A stretch of DNA of 64,000 bases from CALGDE01 sp964655355 (GTDB taxonomy: Bacteria > Cyanobacteriota > Cyanobacteriia > CACIAM-69d). Location of the stretch: positions 1 through 64,000 of the forward strand of contig CAZZMD010000021.1 of assembly GCA_964655355.1 (NCBI GenBank), written 5' to 3'. A model generated the notes under the pieces. It was not told the origin of the DNA. It searched no databases and worked only from the letters and a program-made list of their open reading frames with translations. This document shows, in pieces, positions 1-8,611 of this stretch (position 1 is the first letter of the stretch; the number at the start of each line of letters is the position of its first letter). The translations under genes were made by a program, and so were the position numbers.

Positions 1-52
1 AGTTCAACTCTCGTCGGGGGCCCTCCTAATTTTTAATTGCCACGTGGCTCAA

Positions 53-3000
53 TCATTTCCTCGCTGTTTTTTTGCGAGGGTTTGTTTTGCCCTTTTTGCT
101 GTTCTCGTCTTCTGAGGGGGCGATCGCCGCTCTGGGATGTTGGGCTAAGGCCTGTTTCAAATAGCGGCCGGTGTGGGAGGTGGGATGTTCGGCGACCTCT
201 TCCGGGGTGCCCGTGGCAATAATTTCTCCCCCGCGATCGCCCCCTTCCGGTCCCAAATCAATCAGCCAATCGGCGGAGCGAATAAAGTCCAAATTGTGCT
301 CGATCGCCAACACCGTATTGCCCTTATCGACTAGCCGTTGCACGACATCCAATAATTTATGGACGTCGAAAAAGGATAAACCGGTGGTGGGCTCATCAAT
401 TAAATAAATCGTCTTACCCGTCGCTCGCCGAGACAATTCCGTTGCCAGCTTCACCCGCTGCGCTTCCCCCCCCGATAGGGTGGGTGCCGTCTGTCCCAGC
501 TTGATATAGCCCAAGCCCACATCGACGAGGGTCTGTAACCGCGTTGCCGCCTTGGGAATATTCTCGAAAACGCCCACCGCTTCCGCCACCGGCATATCCA
601 ACACGTCCGCAATGGAATAGCCCTTATATTTCACCTGCAATGTTTCCCGGTTGTACCGCGCTCCCTTACACACGTCGCACTGCACATAGACATCGGGCAG
701 GAAATTCATCTCAATAACATTTACCCCTTGCCCGCCGCAGGCTTCGCACCGCCCGCCTTTCACGTTGAATGAAAATCGCCCGGCCTTATAGCCCCGGGCC
801 TTGGCCTCAATCGTTTTTGTGAACACCTCGCGAATGGCGTCAAATGCCCCCGTATAGGTGGCTGGATTCGACCGAGGGGTGCGCCCAATGGGGGACTGAT
901 CAATCACGATCGCCTTATCGATATGCCCGAGCCCTTTAATTTCCCCCAGCTCCTTTGGGAAGGGGACTTTGTGCCCTAAGTAATGCTGCAACGATGGATA
1001 GAGCAGTTCATTAATTAGTGTCGACTTTCCAGACCCCGACACCCCCGTCACACAAACAAATTTGCCGAGGGGGATTTCCACATCCACATGGTTCAAATTG
1101 TTGCGGTGGGCATCTTTTAATCGAATCGAAACCTTTTTGCCCGGACGCCGTTCCGCTGGCGTTGCGATCGCCTGTCGACCCGATAAATAAGCTCCCGTCA
1201 AGGATTCTTCTGTGGCTAACAGAGTTTCCAAATCCCCAACGGATACAATCTTGCCGCCGTGGATCCCCGCACCGGGACCAATGTCGACCAAATAATCCGC
1301 AGCACGGATGGTGTCCTCGTCGTGCTCCACCACAATCAGGGTATTGCCCAGATCCCGTAACTTCGTCAGGGTCTGCAACAGGCGATCGTTATCCCGCTGA
1401 TGCAGACCAATGCTGGGCTCGTCCAACACATATAAAACCCCCGTCAAACCGGCCCCAATTTGGGTCGCCAATCGAATGCGCTGGGCTTCTCCCCCAGACA
1501 GGGTGGCAGCAGGGCGATCGAGGGTTAGATAATCCAAACCCACATCCATCAAAAACTGCAGGCGCGATTCAATTTCCTGCAACGCCAGATGACCAATTTG
1601 CTGCTGTCGAGACGAGAGTAAACTTGCGGGATTTTCGATATCTGCTGCACTGCGGGGCTGCTGACCCTGGGCGATCGCCCCGTTGCCGTTTTGCGACCCA
1701 TCGACCGCTTCACCCGTTTGGCTATGGCCGGTTAAATGACGAACTTTAGCCAAACAGTCCGCCACCGATGCGCTGGTTAAATCGGTGATGTTGTACGGCC
1801 CCATCCTCACGGCCAAGGCCTCTGGACGGAGGCGTTTTCCATGGCAAACCTCACAGGGATAATCCACCTGATAGGTTTCCAATTTTTGCTTGTATTGCTC
1901 TGAAGTGGTGTCGCGATATTGGCGTTCTAAAATGCCTAAAATTCCATCAAAAGAACGCTCATAGCCCTTTCGTTCCCGATAGCGAGAATCGGTTTCGATC
2001 CAGATTTTTTCATCCCCACTGCCGTACAGCAAAATGTCCTGTTGATGCTCCGTTAATGCATTCCAAGGGGTCTGAATTTCAAACCCATAGGCTTGTCCCA
2101 CACTGTGAAGCAGAGACAGATAATAACTATTGTCTTTATCCGACCAAGGGGCGATCGCGGCATACACCGGCAGCTTGGGATCGGGGATGACGAGATCCGG
2201 CGAAAAATGCTTGAGAAATCCCAGACCATGACAGTTTGGACAGGCACCGTAGGGAGAGTTAAAGGAGAATAGCCGGGGAGATAATTCTTCCATAACCGCC
2301 CCATGGACGGGGCAAGCAAAATTCTCCGAAAAAATGATTTGTTTCGGCTGTTCTTCCTCGGTAGATCCCCCCTCGGTAGAGTCCCCCTCGGTAGAGTCTC
2401 CGTTTTTCTCAGTTGTATTGTCAGTTTTTTGATCGACTAAATCAATAACGGCAATGCCGTCGGCATGCTTTAAACAGGTTTGGAGGGAGTCTACCAAGCG
2501 CTCTTGAATATCATCTTTTTTGATCAGTCGATCAATGACAATCTCAATGTCGTGGCTTTTCGTTTTGGGCAGATTAATAGAATCGCTGAGGTCATACATT
2601 TCCCCATTGATTCGGACCCGGGCAAAGCCTTCGGACACCAAACTCGACAGCAGTTTTTTATGGGTGCCGCGCTTACCACGGACGACGGGGGCGAGGATTT
2701 GGAAGCGGGTGCGATCCGGCAGCTCCATGATGCGATCGCACATTTCATCGACGCTTTGGGGGGCGATGGGGCGATCGCAGTGGGGACAATGGGGATCACC
2801 GGCGCGACCATACAGCAGACGCAAGTAGTCGTAAATTTCGGTGACGGTGCCGACGGTGGAGCGGGGGTTATGGGAGGTGGATTTTTGGTCGATGGAGATG
2901 GCCGGGCTGAGACCCTCGATCGCGTCCACATCGGGCTTGTCGACCTGTCCTAAAAATTGACGGGCGTAAGCGCTGAGGGATTCCACATAGCGGCGCTGTC

Positions 3001-3241
3001 CCTCGGCAAAGATGGTATCAAACGCCAGGGAGGATTTACCGGAGCCAGAAACACCGGTGAAGACAATCAGCTTGTCGCGGGGGATTTCCAGGTCAACATC
3101 CTTGAGGTTGTGTTGCCGGGCACCCCGGATACAAATGGTGTCGCGATCGCCTGCCTTGGCCTTGGCGGCGGGCTTGGCGAGGTCTGGTGCTTTGCCATTG
3201 GCGTTGGAGGGGGCGGAGTGGGCGGACTTCGATGGGGCCAT
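53..3241 (-). CDS. uvrA: UvrABC excinuclease subunit A
   Basis: UvrA is the damage-recognition ATPase of nucleotide excision repair and loads UvrB onto lesions. The 1062-residue product has two ABC ATPase modules. Walker A motifs GVSGSGKSS (about residue 63) and GVSGSGKST (second half) are each paired with an LSGGEAQR signature. Zinc-binding Cys pairs are visible: CPHC, CEVCHG, CPNCHG and CEACGG...CDVCKG. The protein is about 120 residues longer than E. coli UvrA. The extra length is an Ala/Lys-rich N-terminal extension, a basic C-terminal tail, a Gln/Ser-rich linker, and an acidic Thr/Ser/Glu insertion just before the CPVHG segment, encoded by a 3 x 15 bp repeat. The start is ATG. Family identity is certain; the roles of the extensions are unknown. 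Confidence 0.98.
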   Translation of the reverse strand: MAPSKSAHSAPSNANGKAPDLAKPAAKAKAGDRDTICIRGARQHNLKDVDLEIPRDKLIVFTGVSGSGKSSLAFDTIFAEGQRRYVESLSAYARQFLGQVDKPDVDAIEGLSPAISIDQKSTSHNPRSTVGTVTEIYDYLRLLYGRAGDPHCPHCDRPIAPQSVDEMCDRIMELPDRTRFQILAPVVRGKRGTHKKLLSSLVSEGFARVRINGEMYDLSDSINLPKTKSHDIEIVIDRLIKKDDIQERLVDSLQTCLKHADGIAVIDLVDQKTDNTTEKNGDSTEGDSTEGGSTEEEQPKQIIFSENFACPVHGAVMEELSPRLFSFNSPYGACPNCHGLGFLKHFSPDLVIPDPKLPVYAAIAPWSDKDNSYYLSLLHSVGQAYGFEIQTPWNALTEHQQDILLYGSGDEKIWIETDSRYRERKGYERSFDGILGILERQYRDTTSEQYKQKLETYQVDYPCEVCHGKRLRPEALAVRMGPYNITDLTSASVADCLAKVRHLTGHSQTGEAVDGSQNGNGAIAQGQQPRSAADIENPASLLSSRQQQIGHLALQEIESRLQFLMDVGLDYLTLDRPAATLSGGEAQRIRLATQIGAGLTGVLYVLDEPSIGLHQRDNDRLLQTLTKLRDLGNTLIVVEHDEDTIRAADYLVDIGPGAGIHGGKIVSVGDLETLLATEESLTGAYLSGRQAIATPAERRPGKKVSIRLKDAHRNNLNHVDVEIPLGKFVCVTGVSGSGKSTLINELLYPSLQHYLGHKVPFPKELGEIKGLGHIDKAIVIDQSPIGRTPRSNPATYTGAFDAIREVFTKTIEAKARGYKAGRFSFNVKGGRCEACGGQGVNVIEMNFLPDVYVQCDVCKGARYNRETLQVKYKGYSIADVLDMPVAEAVGVFENIPKAATRLQTLVDVGLGYIKLGQTAPTLSGGEAQRVKLATELSRRATGKTIYLIDEPTTGLSFFDVHKLLDVVQRLVDKGNTVLAIEHNLDFIRSADWLIDLGPEGGDRGGEIIATGTPEEVAEHPTSHTGRYLKQALAQHPRAAIAPSEDENSKKGKTNPRKKTARK
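2356..2400. repeat. 3 x 15 bp tandem repeat inside uvrA
   Basis: Three copies of a CCTCGGTAGA-led 15-bp unit lie head to tail. On the coding strand they give a repeated Gly-(Asp/Gly)-Ser-Thr-Glu block in a non-conserved loop. The unit preserves frame. Confidence 0.9.
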
Positions 3242-3346
3242 GGGTTGGGCGATCGCAGTATGGTCAGAGACTTAGGACAGCTTAACAATCGAGCGTCACC
3301 GATTGCCGGTTTCTGGAACACCAATTCAGGACTGGGGCTCCAGGGG

Positions 3347-4156
3347 TCAGGGTTTTATGAGGGTGAAGGTCAGGGTGTAGTGGTAAAGGGCGACCGGTTG
3401 TTTTTTGGCGATCGCATAGCTGGCGTCGCGGGGGGATAGGTAGATGGCGGAATATTGGTCGGCGGTGATGGGATGCTCGGCATCGCTGGGATGGTAGCGA
3501 TAGTCGCTGGTGGTTTCGACGGTGTTGAGGTAGACGGGGGCGTCGCCTTCGCTCTGGAATACTTGCTGCACGATTTCGGTGGCAACAAAGCGGTCGGGCT
3601 CGGGGGATTCGCTGGCCCGTTCGATGACGGTGGAGAGGAGTTGGCGATCGCCCCTGAGAATCACAATCTGCTCATTGGGGATCGCTGGATCGGCTTCAAC
3701 GGATTTTACAAATTCCGCCCCTAAATAGGCTTCGGTGATCTGCTGACCGTTATAGGCGCGATCGGCAACAATTGGCATTTCGTCGAGATTGGATCGCCGT
3801 GTTGCCCCTCTGCCTAAAATCCCGAGGGCGGGCAACGCTTGACGGGGGATAAATTTCACTGGAAAGTCGATGGGTTTATCCAGTAACTCCCGATTGCCTT
3901 CAAATCCTGGCGTCACAATATCGGGAGCCAGGGGCGCGTCCAAGTCCACCAAAGTGCTGCTGATCTGCCAATGGCCCGCCATCCATTGGGGATAAAGTAA
4001 ATCTCCGATCGCCGGGCGGGTGGGCGGTGGTCCGGTCCACTCGGGATAGGCCGCAATGCGATCGCCCAATGGACCCGCGATCACCCCTGCACCTGTCCCT
4101 AACCACAGAAATACCGTTAGAGCCAGCATTAATGCCAGACTTTTCCGCATCACCAT
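3347..4156 (-). CDS. Exported DUF6816-type protein
   Basis: This is a secreted or lumenal protein of unknown function, 269 residues, resembling the cyanobacterial DUF6816 family. It begins with a clear signal peptide: a short basic start (MRKS), a hydrophobic stretch to about residue 25, then a probable cleavage site before GPLGDR. The rest is soluble and contains repeated Trp/Pro segments (YPEWTGPPPT, YPQWMAGHWQ) typical of lipocalin-like barrels; that fold is inference. It directly follows the permease gene. The permease stop and an internal ATG overlap as TGATG at 4152-4148, so 4150 is a strong alternative start and translation is probably coupled. Coupling suggests the two products act together at the membrane, but there is no direct evidence of substrate. 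Confidence 0.75.
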   Translation of the reverse strand: MVMRKSLALMLALTVFLWLGTGAGVIAGPLGDRIAAYPEWTGPPPTRPAIGDLLYPQWMAGHWQISSTLVDLDAPLAPDIVTPGFEGNRELLDKPIDFPVKFIPRQALPALGILGRGATRRSNLDEMPIVADRAYNGQQITEAYLGAEFVKSVEADPAIPNEQIVILRGDRQLLSTVIERASESPEPDRFVATEIVQQVFQSEGDAPVYLNTVETTSDYRYHPSDAEHPITADQYSAIYLSPRDASYAIAKKQPVALYHYTLTFTLIKP

Positions 4157-5208
4157 CCCAACTGATAATTCACGAATAGGGCGCAGAAGAAGGTCATAGA
4201 GCCGGCGATCATAAAGAGATAGAACACGGCTTTGGGGCGGAAGATGGAGAGCATCAGTCCTACGGCCTTGAGGTCAATCATGGGACCAAAGGTTAGGAAT
4301 GAGAGCAGTGACCCACTCGTAAAAGTGCCCGAGAAGGATAGGGCAAAAAAGGCATCGACGGTAGAGCAAATGGAAATGGCAGCGGCGAGGATCATCATGG
4401 TGATGATAGACGTGACTGCCCCTTGACCGATCCCCAAGACCAATTCGCGGGGGATGACCGTTTGGATAATGGCGGCGACGGCACTCCCGAAGACCAGCAC
4501 AGCCCCCAATTCCCGCAGTTCTCGCACCACGTTATCGAGGAAAAGCTGGACGCGATCGCCCCAATGGATTTTCGGTTTGATCGCCGGTGTTGATAATGCC
4601 GCTTGCAATGATCCGAGGGAGCCCTCTAAGGGTTGTTTCTGATCGCTGCCCAGCCAATAGGTGCCGGACTTTAATAATCGCTCCTGTGTCGCCAATTCAA
4701 TGCCCGTTGGCCGCTGTTTGGGGCGCAACATGGACCGGGCGAGATTTTTATTGAGCAGCGGCCGTAAATCGGCTTGCTGCCCAAAGACCCAGCCGATGGT
4801 GGTGGCAATAAACAATGAAATCAACACCCGCATCACCACCAGCTCTGGGCGATCCTGAAAGGCGGTCCAGGTAGACCAAATCACGATGGGGTTAATGGTG
4901 GGGGCTGCCAATAAAAAGCCCACGGCTAATGGCGTGGGGATGCCCTGGGATAGCAATCGCCGGGCGACGGGCACATTGCCGCATTCACACACGGGAAATA
5001 AAAATCCCATGGCGCTGCCCATCAGCGCTGCCAGGATGGCATTTTTCGGGGCGATCGCCAGTAGCTTTTGCTCATCTACGAATAAGAACAGGGCACTGGA
5101 GAATAGAACCCCAATGAGCAAAAATGGCAGCGCTTCCACCAGGAGGCTGAGAAACAACGTAAAACCGGTTTCAAAAGCTGGCGTCAAGGCGTCAGGCATA
5201 GAAAGCAA
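4150..5208 (-). CDS. Permease, YraQ/UPF0718 family
   Basis: Integral membrane protein of 352 residues in the UPF0718/YraQ permease family. There are two blocks of hydrophobic helices, at about residues 10-150 and 230-350. The first block carries the family motif region FPVCECGNVPVARRL, with its Cys pair, followed by GIPTPLAVGFLLAAPTINP. A polar linker of about 80 residues separates the blocks. The second block contains a similar pattern (SICSTVDAFFALSFSGTF, then FGPMIDLK), so the protein looks like a duplicated half-transporter. Substrate is unknown for most of the family; organometal and metal export have been suggested for relatives. It forms a two-gene operon with the DUF6816 protein, overlapping by a few bases. 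Confidence 0.85.
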   Translation of the reverse strand: MLSMPDALTPAFETGFTLFLSLLVEALPFLLIGVLFSSALFLFVDEQKLLAIAPKNAILAALMGSAMGFLFPVCECGNVPVARRLLSQGIPTPLAVGFLLAAPTINPIVIWSTWTAFQDRPELVVMRVLISLFIATTIGWVFGQQADLRPLLNKNLARSMLRPKQRPTGIELATQERLLKSGTYWLGSDQKQPLEGSLGSLQAALSTPAIKPKIHWGDRVQLFLDNVVRELRELGAVLVFGSAVAAIIQTVIPRELVLGIGQGAVTSIITMMILAAAISICSTVDAFFALSFSGTFTSGSLLSFLTFGPMIDLKAVGLMLSIFRPKAVFYLFMIAGSMTFFCALFVNYQLGW

Positions 5209-5319
5209 CGAAGCAAAGAATACTCAAGTGGTGCCAAGGGTCAGATGATCAACCGGCATTGCCAGACGGGGTGCCAAATCCGTCAGCCGTTCCATTATGG
5301 GTCAAGGTTTCGCCGTTGC

Positions 5320-6045
5320 CTAGGTGGATAGCTCGGTTGACGATCCCCCGCGATCCCCTAGCCCTTTCTGGGCGATCGCCAGAACCTGGGGTAGATTCCC
5401 TTCTAATAATGCCAACCCATCCAGCCATAATCCCGGAAAAACCTGACTGCGAAATATCCCATTTTCATCCGGCTCTAAGGCGTCATACTTTCCTGTCTCG
5501 TTATTGAGCGCCAACCAGGTTAGGGTGCGATCGCCCGTGGACCATACCAAATATTCCGCTACCCCATTGCGTTCATAGGCATCCAGCTTACTGCCCAAAT
5601 CGTAGGAGGCGGTGCTGCCGGAAATTTCAACGATCAACTCCGGTGCACCCACCAAATAATCATCCTCGTTCACCTCAACGTTTTCTGAATCCTCACGGAA
5701 TAGGACAACGTCTGGTTGGGGCTCGTTGTGGTCATCTAAACGAACAGTCGGCGCATCGGCGAGCTGGGTGCCGGGCGTTGCAAACCAATAGATCGATAGC
5801 CAACCAATGATTGCGGCGTGGGGATTGGCATGGTGTCGAAAGCGTAAGGGAGATGCCACGTAAACAATTCCTTCTATCAGTTCGGCTCGTTTGACGTTGG
5901 GATCTGCGGCATACCGCCGTTCAAACTCTGCCACCGTGAGGCGATCGCCATTTTCCAGGGGCAATGGCTGAGCCGTGGGGGGGAGGGCAACCGTTTTTGG
6001 GGATTGAGGAGGAGACAGGGCCATGGCGATCGCTCTCAACGACAT
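5320..6045 (-). CDS. Uma2 family (DUF820) putative endonuclease
   Basis: A 241-residue protein of the Uma2/DUF820 family, a PD-(D/E)XK-fold group greatly expanded in cyanobacteria. The conserved core is visible: RAELIEGIVYVASP near residue 55, then the presumed catalytic run QPDVVLFRED, then APELIVEISGSTASYDLG-K, with Asp, Glu and a downstream Lys as candidate catalytic residues. The family has no settled cellular role; it is often called a restriction endonuclease-like protein, and many members are solitary like this one. The start is ambiguous: the ATG at 6045 and another at 6024 flank a HIP1 site, and neither has a good Shine-Dalgarno. Family confidence is high, function low. Confidence 0.88.
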   Translation of the reverse strand: MSLRAIAMALSPPQSPKTVALPPTAQPLPLENGDRLTVAEFERRYAADPNVKRAELIEGIVYVASPLRFRHHANPHAAIIGWLSIYWFATPGTQLADAPTVRLDDHNEPQPDVVLFREDSENVEVNEDDYLVGAPELIVEISGSTASYDLGSKLDAYERNGVAEYLVWSTGDRTLTWLALNNETGKYDALEPDENGIFRSQVFPGLWLDGLALLEGNLPQVLAIAQKGLGDRGGSSTELST

Positions 6046-6145
6046 CTCAACGGCAAATGGGGCAGCGCATTGATTGCACTACCCCATTCTAATAAGCTCC
6101 AGTAAGCCAAAAAATACGCCCAAAAACGGGTCCTAGCCCAGAGGC

Positions 6146-7102
6146 TTAGGAGCGGTTCGCGGCATTGATTTCGTCCAGGATTTCTTTCGCCCCTTGACCT
6201 TTCACGGCTTCGCCTAGTTTGGCTCCCATGGCTTCTGCGTCGGTGACAGGACCCGAAATGGTGTCTTTGATGAGGCGCTGACCATCGGTGCTGGCGACCA
6301 ATCCAATTAGGGTTAAGGTGTCGCCTTCAATGGTGGTGTTAACGCCGATGGGCACTTGGCATCCCCCTTCCAAGGTGCGCAGGAAGGCCCGCTCTGCCAC
6401 ACAGCGGTATTTGGACGGCTCGTGCTCTAGCACCTTCAGCACATCCAGAATGTCCTGGTCCCCATCGCGGCACTCAATCCCCAAAGCGCCCTGACCCACC
6501 GCATGGAGAGACACATCCGCCGTCAAAATCTGATCGATGCGATCGCCCATATCCAGACGTTCTAGACCGGCCACCGCCAGAATAGTCGCATCATATTCCC
6601 CGGCATCCAATTTTTTGAGGCGGGTGTTGACGTTGCCACGAATGTCTTTGAAGGTTAGATGGGGATAGTGATGACGCAACTGAGCTAGGCGGCGCAGGGA
6701 AGAAGTGCCCACCACCGAGCCCTCGGGCAAATCCTTCAGTTCCTGCCCCTTAAACTTTTCGTGGAAGACTACCGCATCCGCTGGATTCACCCGCTCGGTG
6801 ACACAACCCAACATCAACCCTTCCGGCAAATTCGTAGGCAAATCCTTAAGGGAATGGACCGCAAAATCGAAGGTTTGATCCAGCATCCCGTCCTCGAGTT
6901 CCTGGGTGAACAGCCCCTTATCCCCAATTTTCGACAGGGCGACGTTCAGTACCTTATCCCCTTGGGTTTCCAGGGTGCATACTTCAAATTCAATGTCCGG
7001 GAAGGCCGCTTTCAGGGTGTCACGGACCCAATAGGTCTGCACCAGGGCGAGCTGACTTTTGCGGGAGCCGATGCGAATGGTACGAGTAGCGGTTGCAGAC
7101 AT
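6146..7102 (-). CDS. hemC: Porphobilinogen deaminase (hydroxymethylbilane synthase)
   Basis: HemC polymerises four porphobilinogen units to hydroxymethylbilane, the third common step of heme, chlorophyll and bilin synthesis in the cytosol. The 318-residue protein is full length. It starts IRIGSRKSQLAL, carries the substrate-binding Arg segments GTSSLRRLAQLR and DIRGNVNTRL, and has the cofactor-attachment cysteine in EGGCQVPIG (Cys248), which binds the dipyrromethane primer. It is transcribed alone; the upstream intergenic region shows no obvious operator. This is one of the most secure calls in the window. Confidence 0.98.
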   Translation of the reverse strand: MSATATRTIRIGSRKSQLALVQTYWVRDTLKAAFPDIEFEVCTLETQGDKVLNVALSKIGDKGLFTQELEDGMLDQTFDFAVHSLKDLPTNLPEGLMLGCVTERVNPADAVVFHEKFKGQELKDLPEGSVVGTSSLRRLAQLRHHYPHLTFKDIRGNVNTRLKKLDAGEYDATILAVAGLERLDMGDRIDQILTADVSLHAVGQGALGIECRDGDQDILDVLKVLEHEPSKYRCVAERAFLRTLEGGCQVPIGVNTTIEGDTLTLIGLVASTDGQRLIKDTISGPVTDAEAMGAKLGEAVKGQGAKEILDEINAANRS

Positions 7103-7241
7103 AGGGGGATGCTAACGAGGACAGCCGTGGGCTTAGTAAGCCTACGGGAATAACGCCCACACAGACTACCGTTTCCCCGCGATCGCCCTCAATCCCTCGA
7201 CACTTTCAGTAACAAATTTTAGGTTCTTTTTAGACTTGCCC

Positions 7242-8162
7242 CTAGGGCAGGCTGGACACCACCAGCGCCAATTGCTTGGCGGATAAATACATCTGTTCCA
7301 GCTCCGCGGGCTCTAGGGTTACCGCATGGGTCCACTGGAACACCAGCGCCACCACACATTGATCCGCCACGAAACCCGGGACTACCGCTTGGGCTGCCAC
7401 TTCGGCGGTGCCATACTGCTCAACGGCTTTCCATGCGTCGTCTCGGGCAATATTGGCGGAGGCTTGGATTTCTCCCTCGGCGATCGCCTTGGTTACCATC
7501 GGATCCGACATCAACCAATTCAAATCTTGCCCTTCCAGGGCCGTCACGGCTATGGCTTCCCCTTCCTTAACCCTCAACACCCCGCAGTGATCGCCCCCAA
7601 AGCGATTTTGCAAGGCTGCCGGTAAGGCTTCGAGGGGAGCATGACTGGCTTGCATCACCCCCAAAATGGCCGCGGTTAAATCAACCTGAGCTTTGGACCG
7701 ATGGACCTCGAGCGATCGCCGCTTCTGCTCCTCATAGCTACTGGCGGCGTGGTTAACCACCTCTTTCAATTTTTCAGGATCCCAGGGCTTGGTGATGTAT
7801 TTGTACACCTGCCCCGCATTAATGGCATCCACCAAATCTTCCACATCGGTGAAGCCCGTCAAAATGATGCGCACCGTATCGGGATAGTCGGGCACCGTCC
7901 GGCGTAAAAACTCGGTCCCCTTCATTTCCGGCATCCGCTGATCGGAAATAATGACAGCAACTTCCCCCTGTTGCTGGAGCACCTCTAGGGCCTCAACTCC
8001 ACTTTCTGCTTTGAAGACGTTGAACTGACGGCGAAAAGTACGATACAGCAAGTCCAGATTGTCGGGCTCATCATCGACAACCAGCATCTTAGGCTTAGGG
8101 GGACGGCGACTACTGCTCAATTTTTCTCGAAGCCTCTCAATGTCTGCCTTGATTTTGTCCAT
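7242..8162 (-). CDS. Response regulator, REC plus GAF-like domain
   Basis: Two-component response regulator of about 306 residues. After a short coiled N-terminus (MDKIKADIERLREKL) comes a receiver domain starting KMLVVDDEPDNLDLLY. The acidic pocket is DDE, the phosphoacceptor Asp lies in VIISDQRMPEMKG, the switch Thr in ILTGFTD, and the conserved Lys in YKYITKPWDPEKLK. The receiver resembles those of RpfG/HD-GYP regulators. The C-terminal 130 residues are not an HD-GYP or DNA-binding domain; they look like a degenerate GAF domain. The protein probably signals through protein contact, which is inference. The ATG at 8162 is preferred over the GTG at 8171. No kinase gene is adjacent. Confidence 0.85.
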   Translation of the reverse strand: MDKIKADIERLREKLSSSRRPPKPKMLVVDDEPDNLDLLYRTFRRQFNVFKAESGVEALEVLQQQGEVAVIISDQRMPEMKGTEFLRRTVPDYPDTVRIILTGFTDVEDLVDAINAGQVYKYITKPWDPEKLKEVVNHAASSYEEQKRRSLEVHRSKAQVDLTAAILGVMQASHAPLEALPAALQNRFGGDHCGVLRVKEGEAIAVTALEGQDLNWLMSDPMVTKAIAEGEIQASANIARDDAWKAVEQYGTAEVAAQAVVPGFVADQCVVALVFQWTHAVTLEPAELEQMYLSAKQLALVVSSLP

Positions 8163-8611
8163 GCGCCACACAGACGACTACTACTCTGAGTTGCCTTACA
8201 TTTAACTCAGTTATCTTCTAATAATCCGGGTCGAAATCACAAACAGGTGGAATTGGAAATGCTAAAGGAACCATTCGAAACCCCTAATGCCTCCTTCCTA
8301 CCCCAGGGGCCAGGGGAACCGCAGTGTTCCTAGCGACCGGTTTATTGGATGACTATTGGAGATATTGTTAAGTAGTCTTGATGAAATGTCTACCACTTCA
8401 AGATAACTTCAAACTTTCCCGATGTCCCCTGGCCAGCGGTGTCTATCCTAAAGCGGATCCCGTTGCTCAACCCCGGGGGAAATTTCCTGCACCGCTGGTG
8501 TCCGTGGACCTAAATGGTGGGACTGGCATCATGGGTTCAGCGCCATGGGTTTAATGGAGATAGGCCGTAGACTGACAGTGTTATTGGGATTGTTATTGGG
8601 ACTGACCAGCC
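8163..8611. other. Intergenic region between divergent regulator gene and smc
   Basis: This 449-bp stretch separates two divergently transcribed genes, so both promoters should lie here. No convincing -35/-10 pair or operator could be picked by eye. There is a C/G-rich partial inverted repeat near 8301-8320 and a 2 x 12 bp duplication at its right end. No coding potential was recognised. Confidence 0.6.
8579..8602. repeat. 2 x 12 bp tandem duplication upstream of smc
   Basis: TGTTATTGGGAT is followed directly by TGTTATTGGGAC (11 of 12 identical). The array ends 9 bp before the TTG start of smc, where the ribosome-binding site would be expected. Confidence 0.9.

Noticed and set aside
1018..1749. 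A 243-codon open frame antisense to uvrA
   Set aside because: Pro/Arg/Ser-rich shadow of a strongly conserved gene with no recognisable motif.
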